Shown one piece after another: positions 1 through 5,418 of a stretch of DNA of 5,418 nt. Made by a program: the position numbers and the translations under genes. The notes under the pieces were generated by a model. That model saw only the letters and a program-made list of their open reading frames with translations. It had not been told where the DNA came from and made no database searches. The stretch lies in contig JAPUIL010000534.1 of assembly GCA_027297085.1 (NCBI GenBank), positions 1 through 5,418 of the forward strand, read 5' to 3'. Source of the DNA: Verrucomicrobiota bacterium (GTDB taxonomy: Bacteria; Verrucomicrobiota; Verrucomicrobiia; Opitutales; UBA2995). Numbering within the stretch: position 1 is the first letter of the stretch; each line of letters starts with the position of its first letter.

Positions 1-52
1 AATTGAACAATCACACCCTATCTCTCCATTCGTTGAGAGGCGATGTAATTAT

Positions 53-289
53 TTATCGCCTATCGAATTGATTGAGCACCTTACGAGCGCGAGATTTCAA
101 GACAGCATCCGCTGAGGTAGATTTAGAAAATGTTTTCAAAGAATCCAAAGTCCGCCGCGAAGCCGGGAGATTTAAAATATCTCCTTCCTCAAGGTAATTG
201 GATAACCAGGTCAGCGCCGTCTTTTTCTGAGCCGACGACGAATCGTCGCTAAGCAGGTGATCAATCTGTATCTCTTCTTCTGCATTCAC
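53..289 (-). CDS. Small hypothetical protein, 78 residues
   Basis: I do not recognise this gene. It reads from a GTG start (no in-frame ATG is available) to TAA and gives an acidic N-terminal third (three consecutive Glu near residues 4-6, then a D-D-S-S-S stretch) and a basic C-terminal end finishing in D-R-R. There is no signal peptide, membrane segment or cysteine. The spacing of Leu, Ala and Lys suggests two or three short helices, so a small helical cytoplasmic protein is plausible. It diverges from the amidase gene over only 47 bases, so the two would share a control region. No clear Shine-Dalgarno sequence precedes the GTG. Its coding-like composition and the lack of a competing gene favour it being real, but the product and role are unknown. 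Confidence 0.5.
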   Translation of the reverse strand: MNAEEEIQIDHLLSDDSSSAQKKTALTWLSNYLEEGDILNLPASRRTLDSLKTFSKSTSADAVLKSRARKVLNQFDRR

Positions 290-336
290 CCGAAAGAGCG
301 TTGAATATCCGGCAATTTGTGTAAAGGTCTTAAGCT

Positions 337-1110
337 ATGCGCGTGTTCGGCTGCCAGTATGACATTTTGTGGGAAAATCGTAGAGGAAACTTTGACAAAG
401 TTGAACAGTTACTGAGCGAACAAAACGTCCCCAACGGATCCTTGATTGCCCTTCCAGAAATGTTCTCCAGCGGATTCAGTATGAAGGTGGATCGCATAAA
501 AGAAGATGACCCTTCTGAAACGGAAGAATTTTTGGCGAGTTTGGCGAAAAAATATCAGAGCTGCGTTTTAGGCGGATTGGTATCCGTCCACACCTCTGGT
601 AAAGGCAGTAATAATCTGGCTGTTTATGGGCCCGATGGAAACCTGCTGGGCGGCTACCAGAAAAACCACTGCTTCAGTTTCACCCGTGAGTCGGAATATT
701 ATGCACCTGGAGAAAACATCCTGATCTTCGACTGGCAGGGATTTACGATTTGCCCCACTATTTGTTATGACCTCCGGTTTCCGGAACTCTATCGCCGGGG
801 CGTTCAGGCAGGTGCCAATCTCTTTCCGGTAATCGCAAGTTGGCCAGTTGATCGTATCGACCATTGGGATACCTTGCTAAAAGCACGGGCCATTGAGAAC
901 CAGGCAGTGGTCCTGGGAGTAAATCGTGTAGGCGATGACCCAAAATGGACCTACCCTGGGCACTCAACTGTTTTCGACCACCAGGGAAAAGTACTTGCCC
1001 AGGAAATTGACAATGAAACCTGCGTTACTGCCAATGTATCCCTTGAACCGTTACTGGAATGGCGAGATAAGTTTCGGGCACTTAGTGATATGAACGGAGC
1101 TGGCAAATAA
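337..1110 (+). CDS. Carbon-nitrogen hydrolase, omega-amidase (YafV/Nit2) type
   Basis: This is a 257-residue nitrilase-superfamily amidase, of normal length for the YafV/Nit2 branch. The catalytic set is visible: Glu41 in L-P-E-M-F, Lys109 in Y-Q-K-N-H, Cys143 in the nucleophile elbow T-I-C-Y-D-L-R-F-P-E, and a probable second Glu at 118 (R-E-S), placed as in mammalian Nit2. Family members hydrolyse the amide of alpha-keto acids such as alpha-ketoglutaramate or alpha-keto-methylthiobutyrate amide, clearing by-products of glutamine-dependent transamination and of methionine salvage; cytoplasmic action is expected because no signal peptide is present. The C-Y-D-L-R-F-P-E elbow fits omega-amidase better than true nitrilase. 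The ATG at 337 is supported by the family N-terminus (residues 1-10) and by A-A-A-G-G at 323-327, nine bases upstream. It ends 14 bases from the stop of the convergent propeller gene. The superfamily is clear; the exact substrate is inferred. Confidence 0.88.
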   Translation: MRVFGCQYDILWENRRGNFDKVEQLLSEQNVPNGSLIALPEMFSSGFSMKVDRIKEDDPSETEEFLASLAKKYQSCVLGGLVSVHTSGKGSNNLAVYGPDGNLLGGYQKNHCFSFTRESEYYAPGENILIFDWQGFTICPTICYDLRFPELYRRGVQAGANLFPVIASWPVDRIDHWDTLLKARAIENQAVVLGVNRVGDDPKWTYPGHSTVFDHQGKVLAQEIDNETCVTANVSLEPLLEWRDKFRALSDMNGAGK

Positions 1111-1124
1111 TCTTCCTTCAGCCT

Positions 1125-2393
1125 TTAGTTACTGATCTTCCACAAATGGGGGTTGGTCCGGATGTAGATGGTATTATCAACGATTGCCGGTGAGGACAAG
1201 GAAGGCTCTTCCATGTCGATCTCATTAAGGATTTCACAACCGTCCTCCTCAATTTCAATCACATAGCAAAGCCCTTCTTCACTAACGCAGTAAAAGAGAT
1301 TCCCCACTTGAACAGGAGATGCTGAAAACTTGCCTTTGAGAGTTTCTATCCATCGCCGTTCGCCAGTCTTAGAATCGAGGCACTGCAGACGACCATCATC
1401 TTCAAGCGTTATGACATGTCCCATGACAAAATTCGGAGAAGGAGTTTTTGGCATGCTCTTATGGTTTTTCCATAACACATGTGTATCAGTTAAATCTCCA
1501 GTTGCTCGATCTACACGGATGGCGTAAAAACTGGGTCGGGCAAATCCGGTCCCCAAGTAGAGAACGTTGTCTACGAATATGGGTCGAGCCGCCAATGAAT
1601 AACCCATTGGGTAGCGGACCAGCCATAGCTCCTTGCCATCCTCCGGACGATAGGCTCCAACCATACCACTGCCCGGACTGATGATTTCTTTGCGACCGTG
1701 ATTGTTAATGACCAAGGGAGTGCCAAACGAAAAATTATTTTTCACTTTATGGCTTCGCGTCGTTCGCCAGGCAATTTTGCCAGTGTCTTTAAATAGGGCT
1801 GTTATTACAGGTGCCTCGAAACTGTCGGTGGTATAAACGAGCAAGTTATCCACAACGACCGGAGATCCACCGGCGCCATTTTTAGACGTGTAAACGATTT
1901 TCTGCTTCCACAAAGTTTCACCGGTTTGGAAATCGAGGGCTACCGTACCCATATGACCAAAATGCGCGTAGATGACACCCTCATAAATGGCAGGAGTCGG
2001 ACTGGCTAAACTATTCTTCGGATTCTTGTCTTCAGCCTCCTCCGGGGTCGCATGTAACACCGTTTTTTCCCAAATGATATCCCCCGTCTCCGCATCCAGC
2101 TGCAGCACTTTCAATTCGTGCATATCATTCACCGCTTCATCCATTCCGGTTGTTAGAACGATCTTGCCATCCAAAATCAATGGAGACGACCACCCTCGAC
2201 CTGGAATCTTAGTCTTCCAAACCACATTTTTCTCAGTGCTCCAGTCAACGGGTGGATTTTTTGCCTCAGAAACACCCTGCCCTGTCGGACCACGGTAGGC
2301 CGGCCAATCGACCGTTCCGCCAAATACCAACTGGCTGATAGAAACGAATAAAAGCAAACATGATATGAAGGTAGATCGAAGGAAAATTTTCAT
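1125..2393 (-). CDS. Exported PQQ-like beta-propeller repeat protein
   Basis: This is a 422-residue secreted or periplasmic protein. Residues 1-25 form a signal peptide: a Lys/Arg-containing start, a hydrophobic core rich in Leu, Ile and Ser, and a V-F-G/G cleavage site. The mature part opens with W-P-A-Y-R-G-P-T-G, a signature of PQQ-like repeat proteins common in Planctomycetota and Verrucomicrobiota. Blade motifs of the T-G-x-x-x-W type recur near residues 103-108, 157-162, 204-209, 252-257 and 343-348, alternating with S/G-S-P-x-x-x-x-x strands (about 69, 131, 177, 358, 400), enough for seven or eight blades. The relatives include BamB-like scaffolds and PQQ-binding-like proteins of unknown substrate; I see no dehydrogenase or other catalytic domain. 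The open frame runs 46 codons further upstream to 2531, but the ATG at 2393 is chosen because the signal peptide begins there. No Shine-Dalgarno sequence precedes it. The family call is firm; the function is unknown. Confidence 0.85.
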   Translation of the reverse strand: MKIFLRSTFISCLLLFVSISQLVFGGTVDWPAYRGPTGQGVSEAKNPPVDWSTEKNVVWKTKIPGRGWSSPLILDGKIVLTTGMDEAVNDMHELKVLQLDAETGDIIWEKTVLHATPEEAEDKNPKNSLASPTPAIYEGVIYAHFGHMGTVALDFQTGETLWKQKIVYTSKNGAGGSPVVVDNLLVYTTDSFEAPVITALFKDTGKIAWRTTRSHKVKNNFSFGTPLVINNHGRKEIISPGSGMVGAYRPEDGKELWLVRYPMGYSLAARPIFVDNVLYLGTGFARPSFYAIRVDRATGDLTDTHVLWKNHKSMPKTPSPNFVMGHVITLEDDGRLQCLDSKTGERRWIETLKGKFSASPVQVGNLFYCVSEEGLCYVIEIEEDGCEILNEIDMEEPSLSSPAIVDNTIYIRTNPHLWKISN

Positions 2394-2406
2394 ATTAGGA
2401 GAGTGA

Positions 2407-2434
2407 ATTATCGCATACTGAGAATGAAAGTTAA
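2407..2434 (-). promoter_or_regulatory. Possible extended -10 promoter for the propeller gene
   Basis: On the minus strand T-T-A-A-C-T (2434-2429) lies 16 bases before G-A-T-A-A-T (2412-2407), which is preceded by T-G-C, giving an extended -10 element. The -10 ends only 13 bases before the ATG at 2393, so a normal start point would leave a leader of about six bases. This fits the missing Shine-Dalgarno sequence and suggests a near-leaderless message, but a single A/T-rich match of this quality can occur by chance. Confidence 0.35.
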
Positions 2435-2574
2435 GAAGATAATTAACCTGAAGCCAAAGGTAGGCAGCTACCTTGCCAGCCTTGAGCCCGTCGAAATGGG
2501 TAGCGAAAATAGAACCGAAACAGCTTGCCAAACTTTCTCCAGTTAGACGCAGGGCCAGGGAACAAGAATCAAGG

Positions 2575-2603
2575 TTGACGAAAGAGGCGAATTTTTAGAT
2601 CAA
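2575..2603 (+). promoter_or_regulatory. Weak candidate promoter for the aldolase-like gene
   Basis: T-T-G-A-C-G at 2575-2580 matches five of six bases of a sigma-70 -35 box. At 17-base spacing the -10 position holds G-A-T-C-A-A (2598-2603), a poor match, and the T-A-G-A-T-C at 2596 is little better. It lies 60-90 bases before the start of the plus-strand gene, a sensible place. The evidence is only the -35 box and the location. Confidence 0.2.
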
Positions 2604-2663
2604 TTTTCCGGGCGCATGGCTATGAAAGCAGGTCCTCCCATCCAATTCCTTAAACGCTGATCA

Positions 2664-3605
2664 ATGAAAACATCACCCGTCCTTCAATCCGACTTAAGTA
2701 CCTCTGTTTTATCCGTGCCGCCCCTGGCTTGGCATGAAGACTTTACGCCCAATCAAAAGGCGAATACTGCCTTGATCAACCATATTGAGGCGGGCGGTGT
2801 TACTACCCTGCTCTATGGAGGGAATGCCAACATGCACAATGTGGGGCTGACCGGTTTGGCTGAGCTTCTCCAACAACTGATCGTCGCTGCGGACTTCGAT
2901 ACCTGGATCCTTCCCTCGGTAGGTCCTGATTACGGTGGCATGATGGATCAGGCTCCGGTGATGAAAGATCTTAATTTTCCGACTGTCATGGTGCTGCCGA
3001 TACAGTTTCCTGCCACTCCGGCGGGGAATGATATCGGAATAAGACGGTTTTGCGAAGCCTTGGGCAAGCCAGTGATTATTTATATCAAAACGGACAATTA
3101 TTTATCGGTCGTCCAGCTTAAGAATCTGTTTGATGACGGAGTGCTTCTCGCTATCAAGTATGCGGTCCCCAGAACGGATCCAAAAACAGACGCGTATCTT
3201 ACCGAACTTTGTCAGGCAATCGGACCTAGTAACATTGTAAGTGGATTTGGGGAGCGTCCGTCCATAGATCATTTGCGAACTTTTAACCTGGCTGGATTCA
3301 CTTCCGGCTCAGTTTGCATCGCGCCAAGCTTATCTATGGGATTGCTCAAGGCAATCCAGTCCGGCGATTATGTGGAAGCGGAACGGATTCACGGAATCAT
3401 GATGCCAATGGAGGACCAGCGTGACCGACTAAGTCCAATACGTGTACTCCATGACGCGGTAACCCTGGCTGGCATTGCTGATATGGGTCCCATGTACCCC
3501 ATGCTGAGCGGAATTGATGAGTCAGAAAAAGAATCCGTGGGCAATACAGCCATCGAACTTCTGAAATTGGAAATGGAAGCGCGTAGGACGGCTGTAGTTA
3601 CATAA
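2664..3605 (+). CDS. DHDPS/N-acetylneuraminate lyase superfamily protein (class I aldolase), not classical DapA
   Basis: This 313-residue protein shows the (beta/alpha)8 class I aldolase pattern of the DapA/NanA superfamily: an N-terminal strand entering V-P-P-L-A, the G-G-V-T-T-L-L-Y-G-G loop (44-53), Tyr140 in V-I-I-Y, and the Schiff-base Lys165 in L-A-I-K-Y, 25 residues later (28 in E. coli DapA). The family condenses or cleaves pyruvate-type keto acids through the lysine imine. The substrate loop is unusual: the G-T-T-G-E motif is replaced by G-G-N-A-N (52-56), the P-Y-Y motif by P-I-Q (112-114), and the arginine after the active-site tyrosine that binds the dicarboxylate in DapA is missing. 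Lysine biosynthesis is therefore unlikely; sugar-acid or other keto-acid metabolism is an inference. The ATG at 2664 agrees with the family N-terminus but lacks a Shine-Dalgarno sequence. cysK follows 177 bases downstream on the same strand, with terminator-like hairpins between, so co-transcription is doubtful. Confidence 0.8.
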   Translation: MKTSPVLQSDLSTSVLSVPPLAWHEDFTPNQKANTALINHIEAGGVTTLLYGGNANMHNVGLTGLAELLQQLIVAADFDTWILPSVGPDYGGMMDQAPVMKDLNFPTVMVLPIQFPATPAGNDIGIRRFCEALGKPVIIYIKTDNYLSVVQLKNLFDDGVLLAIKYAVPRTDPKTDAYLTELCQAIGPSNIVSGFGERPSIDHLRTFNLAGFTSGSVCIAPSLSMGLLKAIQSGDYVEAERIHGIMMPMEDQRDRLSPIRVLHDAVTLAGIADMGPMYPMLSGIDESEKESVGNTAIELLKLEMEARRTAVVT

Positions 3606-3613
3606 AAAAACTC

Positions 3614-3669
3614 CTGATCCTAATCCAAATCAATCTATTCGACCTCGAATCAGTTGGGTTATGATTCAG
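3614..3669. terminator. Long imperfect hairpin after the aldolase-like gene
   Basis: Three nested arms can be paired: C-T-G-A/T-C-A-G (3614-3617 with 3666-3669), T-A-A-T-C-C-A-A with T-T-G-G-G-T-T-A (3621-3628 with 3654-3661, one G-U), and the inner dyad A-T-T-C-G-A/T-C-G-A-A-T (3637-3642 with 3645-3650). On the plus strand it is preceded by seven A (3604-3610) and has no T-run after it. Read on the minus strand it is followed, after three bases, by seven T, so it looks more like a minus-strand or bidirectional terminator. Pairing was done by eye. Confidence 0.35.
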
Positions 3670-3683
3670 ACAAAAATACTTCT

Positions 3684-3712
3684 TCGCGCCTTAGCGTGAT
3701 CAATTCTTTTTT
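3684..3712 (+). terminator. Candidate intrinsic terminator between the aldolase-like gene and cysK
   Basis: T-C-G-C-G-C (3684-3689) pairs with G-C-G-T-G-A (3694-3699), six pairs with one G-U, around a C-T-T-A loop. After seven bases come six T (3707-3712). The stem is short and the T-run is further away than ideal, so this is a moderate candidate. It would end transcription from the aldolase-like gene and separate it from cysK. Confidence 0.4.
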
Positions 3713-3749
3713 AATAAATTACTAAATCAATTTCACACCATTCATCCTT

Positions 3750-3756
3750 GAGAGAG
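3750..3756 (+). promoter_or_regulatory. Purine-rich Shine-Dalgarno-like site bearing on the cysK start
   Basis: G-A-G-A-G-A-G lies eight bases before a TTG at 3765 that is in frame with cysK. This favours translation from TTG, adding six residues (M-L-H-D-N-R) to the protein. It is 26 bases from the ATG at 3783 and cannot serve that codon. The family N-terminus argues for the ATG, so the two lines of evidence conflict. Confidence 0.3.
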
Positions 3757-3782
3757 ATCCTATATTGCTTCATGACAACAGG

Positions 3783-4805
3783 ATGAAATTATCTCCCGGA
3801 TTCTGTGGTACTATTGGTAAAACTCCCCTCATTCGCTTAAACAAACTCTCCAATGCAACCGGTTGTGAAATCTTGGGAAAAGCGGAGTTCCTAAATCCTG
3901 GAGGTTCCGTTAAGGACCGTGCCGCCTTGGGGATCGTAGAAGATGCTGAGAGGCGTGGACTTTTAAAACCAGGAGGCACTATCGTGGAAGGCACAGCAGG
4001 CAACACCGGTATAGGTTTGGCCCTGGTCGGAAACGCCAAGGGTTACAAGACGATCATTGTGATTCCGAACACACAGTCGCCGGAAAAAATGGATTTGCTC
4101 AGGGCAATTGGCGCCGAAGTTCAACCGGTTCCACCTGCTCCTTACAGCGATCAGGGCAATTACAATCATATTGCAAACAGACTGGCCGAGGAGACGGACA
4201 ATGGCTTCTGGGCAAACCAGTTCGACAACGTTGCCAACACCGAATTTCATTTTGCCACCACAGGTCCTGAAATCTGGGATCAAACAGAGGGCAAGGTTAC
4301 CGCCTTTGTCACCTCGATAGGCACCGGAGGAACACTCGCCGGGGTATCCACTTATTTGAAAAGTCAAAACGACCAGGTCCAAACGGTCTGTGTCGACCCC
4401 TATGGCGCCTCCATGTGGTCCTGGTTCAAGCACGGTCATTTGGATTTTGATGACGGCGACTCAATAGCCGAAGGCATTGGGCAAAGTCGAGTTACAGACA
4501 ATGTAGCAAAAGCCAAAATCGACAATGCCTACCGCCTGCATGACCGGCACATGATGTGCATTCTGAAACACCTTATAAACGAAGAAGGATTATTCCTCGG
4601 TGCCTCATCGGGAATCAACGTGGGTGGCGCTGTCAAAGTAGCCCTAGATGGAGGTCCGGGCCAGACGATTGTTACGGTTCTCTGCGATACAGCCCAAAAA
4701 TATATGTCACGCCTGTTCGATCAGGAGTGGCTTACTGAAAACGATCTACCTCCCGAGGATTTATCGATCGACGCCATGATCGAGGAAATGAAGGCGGAGT
4801 TGTAA
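3783..4805 (+). CDS. cysK: Cysteine synthase A (O-acetylserine sulfhydrylase), PLP-dependent
   Basis: This 340-residue fold-type II PLP enzyme makes L-cysteine from O-acetylserine and sulfide in the cytoplasm. Visible motifs: T-I-G-K-T-P-L-I (10-17), N-P-G-G-S-V-K-D-R with Schiff-base Lys44, the substrate loop T-A-G-N-T-G (71-76), the phosphate-binding G-T-G-G-T (180-184), and G-A-S-S-G-I-N (273-279). The W-A-N-Q-F-D-N motif (143-149) and the L-C-D ending place it in the longer cysteine synthase A branch known from alphaproteobacteria and others (about 340 residues) rather than E. coli CysK (about 320). There is no haem-binding or CBS domain, so cystathionine beta-synthase is unlikely. The ATG at 3783 puts the usual ten or so residues ahead of the T-I-G-x-T-P motif; an in-frame TTG at 3765 with a better ribosome site would add six residues. 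No sulfur-assimilation partner gene is present in the window. Confidence 0.88.
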   Translation: MKLSPGFCGTIGKTPLIRLNKLSNATGCEILGKAEFLNPGGSVKDRAALGIVEDAERRGLLKPGGTIVEGTAGNTGIGLALVGNAKGYKTIIVIPNTQSPEKMDLLRAIGAEVQPVPPAPYSDQGNYNHIANRLAEETDNGFWANQFDNVANTEFHFATTGPEIWDQTEGKVTAFVTSIGTGGTLAGVSTYLKSQNDQVQTVCVDPYGASMWSWFKHGHLDFDDGDSIAEGIGQSRVTDNVAKAKIDNAYRLHDRHMMCILKHLINEEGLFLGASSGINVGGAVKVALDGGPGQTIVTVLCDTAQKYMSRLFDQEWLTENDLPPEDLSIDAMIEEMKAEL

Positions 4806-4816
4806 CGCACCTCTGG

Positions 4817-4847
4817 TAGGACAATTGCGTCCTCGCAATGCCACCTA
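4817..4847. repeat. Palindrome downstream of cysK, possible REP-like element
   Basis: A-T-T-G-C-G (4824-4829) pairs perfectly with C-G-C-A-A-T (4834-4839) around T-C-C-T, and T-A-G-G (4817-4820) pairs with C-C-T-A (4844-4847) outside a small internal loop. It begins 12 bases after the cysK stop. No T-run follows on the plus strand, so it is a poor intrinsic terminator; it could stabilise the 3' end of the message or be a copy of a dispersed palindromic repeat. Confidence 0.35.
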
Positions 4848-4882
4848 TGATCCACAGATCGCAATAAAGCACCAACAATAAA

Positions 4883-4914
4883 GGGCACATCACAGCCTCG
4901 CTGTGTTTGTGTCC
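4883..4914 (-). terminator. Strong hairpin at the probable edge of the insertion element
   Basis: C-A-C-A-G-C (4891-4896) pairs with G-C-T-G-T-G (4900-4905) over a three-base loop. Past a 1x2 internal loop, G-G-G-C-A-C-A (4883-4889) pairs with T-G-T-G-T-C-C (4908-4914) with one G-U, giving 13 pairs in all. Read on the minus strand it is followed directly by T-T-T-A-T-T-G-T-T, so it could terminate the transposase message. IS91-type elements also carry a subterminal hairpin at their 3' (ori) end, which this may be. Confidence 0.45.
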
Positions 4915-5186
4915 ATAGTTGAACAAGCTGCGGTAGATTGGCACCGGTTATGCTATTATGCGTTTTGCATTGAGCTGCTGATTTTCGTCAATCGGTGCGG
5001 TTGGGGCAGTTTTCGTTTTCCTTGCTGATCGACGCTGCCGGGCAGAGTGATTTTCTGGGTAAGACGTCCAGGTCAGTAGAGCTGCAGCCCGTTGTATCGG
5101 GGTTTCAACGACAATCCCGGAAGTGAGGTACGAGGTGACCATTACGTTGGCTTGCAGCGAACGGTTCTGTTTGGGTTGTTGCATTT

Positions 5187-5418
5187 TCATGCTGCTGTTT
5201 GGGTTCTCCATATTCCGGCGATGGATCGTTTCCATGGAGGGGCACGACTTTGGTGGCCGACGAAGAGCATTGGCTGGCGGCAACGCGGGCAAAGCATGGG
5301 CTTGGGTTCGATGGGTTCGGATGGGCTTTGGGAAACTTCGGGCCGGTCGACTCCGAGTTGTTCGCGGATTGTTTTAAGCTTTTGGCGGGACCGGCAGTGG
5401 AGGTGGTTTCTGAATTTC
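5187..5418 (-). CDS. IS91-type transposase, C-terminal fragment (gene continues beyond the right edge)
   Basis: Read on the minus strand from 5417 to a TGA at 5187-5189, this gives 76 residues with no start in the window. The first part, R-S-R-Q-K-L-K-T-I-R-E-Q-L-G-V (residues 9-23), resembles the helix that follows the R-H-x-G-F-L region in IS91-family Y2 transposases. A Pro/Glu-rich linker (25-40) follows, then C-P-R-C-R-Q-P-M (43-50) and V-G-H-Q-S-R-A-P-P-W (53-62), like the C-terminal zinc-ribbon half and R-A-P-P tail of verrucomicrobial and planctomycete members. Such proteins are HUH nucleases that drive rolling-circle transposition; the two catalytic tyrosines would lie upstream, outside the window. 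The assignment is from memory of the family's look, not an alignment. Whether the gene is intact cannot be judged. Confidence 0.5.
   Translation of the reverse strand, partial: KFRNHLHCRSRQKLKTIREQLGVDRPEVSQSPSEPIEPKPMLCPRCRQPMLFVGHQSRAPPWKRSIAGIWRTQTAA

Larger units (their letters stand above)
4806..5186. other. 381-base stretch without a convincing gene
   Basis: Between cysK and the transposase fragment I find no supported coding region. A minus-strand frame is open from about 5373 to 4948, but it has no recognisable motif, a Pro/Arg/Ser-rich out-of-frame look, and overlaps the better transposase frame. The stretch holds two palindromes (4817-4847 and 4883-4914) and, from about 4883 rightwards, is best read as the non-coding 3' end of an insertion element. 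Confidence 0.5.
4883..5418 (-). mobile_element. 3' end of a probable IS91-like insertion element, running off the window
   Basis: The case rests on the transposase C-terminus at 5187-5418 followed by roughly 270-300 gene-free bases ending in a strong hairpin, the arrangement expected of the replication-initiating end of IS91-type elements, which lack inverted repeats and target duplications. The left boundary is not fixed: G-A-A-C and C-A-A-G, the tetranucleotides IS91 itself targets, overlap at 4921-4927 inside the hairpin-flanking sequence, so the edge could be there or near 4880. Confidence 0.35.

Noticed and set aside
10..45. CTCTC/GAGAG hairpin beyond the stop of the small hypothetical gene
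   Set aside because: Only five pairs with an eight-base loop and no T-run on the minus strand; not convincing as a terminator.
2394..2531. 46-codon upstream extension of the beta-propeller gene
   Set aside because: The signal peptide starts at the ATG at 2393; an extension would bury it, and the extra residues resemble no leader.
2424..2546. 40-codon plus-strand ORF in the divergent control region
   Set aside because: No ribosome site and no recognisable motif; it lies across the likely propeller promoter and ends at a TAG. Insufficient support for a gene.
3963..4439. 158-residue ORF antisense to cysK
   Set aside because: It lies wholly within a well-supported gene on the other strand and shows no domain.
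4948..5292. 114-residue minus-strand ORF
   Set aside because: TTG start, composition rich in Pro, Arg, Ser and Gln without any motif, and overlap with the better transposase frame. It looks like a shifted-frame reading of the element's end.
5123..5377. 84-residue plus-strand ORF with a hydrophobic N-terminus
   Set aside because: It lies antisense to the transposase fragment; its Gly/Arg/Trp-rich translation is typical of an antisense shadow.
1..5418. CRISPR array, tRNA or rRNA gene, toxin-antitoxin pair, retron or other defence system
   Set aside because: No spaced direct repeats, no cloverleaf or rRNA-like stretch and no matching protein motifs were seen on either strand.

Overview
The window looks like a chromosomal segment from a Gram-negative bacterium of the PVC group. 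A marine Verrucomicrobiota member (Opitutales/Puniceicoccales-like) is my best guess, with Planctomycetota second. The guess rests on the style of the genes: a secreted beta-propeller protein opening with a W-P-x-Y-R-G-P motif, a divergent aldolase of the dihydrodipicolinate synthase superfamily, moderate base composition, and start sites with poor Shine-Dalgarno sequences. It is an inference; no rRNA or other strong marker gene is present.

Layout. Bases 53-289 (minus) hold a small unrecognised 78-residue gene. It diverges, across 47 bases, from a plus-strand carbon-nitrogen hydrolase of the omega-amidase (YafV/Nit2) type at 337-1110. That gene converges, with 14 bases between stops, on a minus-strand exported PQQ-like beta-propeller protein (1125-2393). 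A 270-base divergent control region (2394-2663) follows, with a possible extended -10 promoter for the propeller gene. Next on the plus strand are a DHDPS/aldolase-superfamily protein (2664-3605), a gap rich in hairpins and T-runs, and an O-acetylserine sulfhydrylase-type cysteine synthase (3783-4805).

The right-hand 600 bases are different. Bases 4806-5186 carry no convincing gene but contain two strong palindromes. From 5187 to the right edge the minus strand encodes the C-terminal 76 residues of what looks like an IS91-type (Y2 HUH) transposase, with a C-P-R-C zinc-ribbon half. The stretch from about 4883 rightwards is therefore probably the 3' end of an insertion element lying mostly outside the window.

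The genes do not form one obvious pathway. The omega-amidase, the aldolase-like enzyme and the cysteine synthase are ordinary metabolic genes, and the alternating strands argue against a single operon. I found no evidence for a novel defence or other multi-gene system. The most notable points are the altered active site of the DHDPS-like enzyme and the candidate insertion-element end beside cysK.
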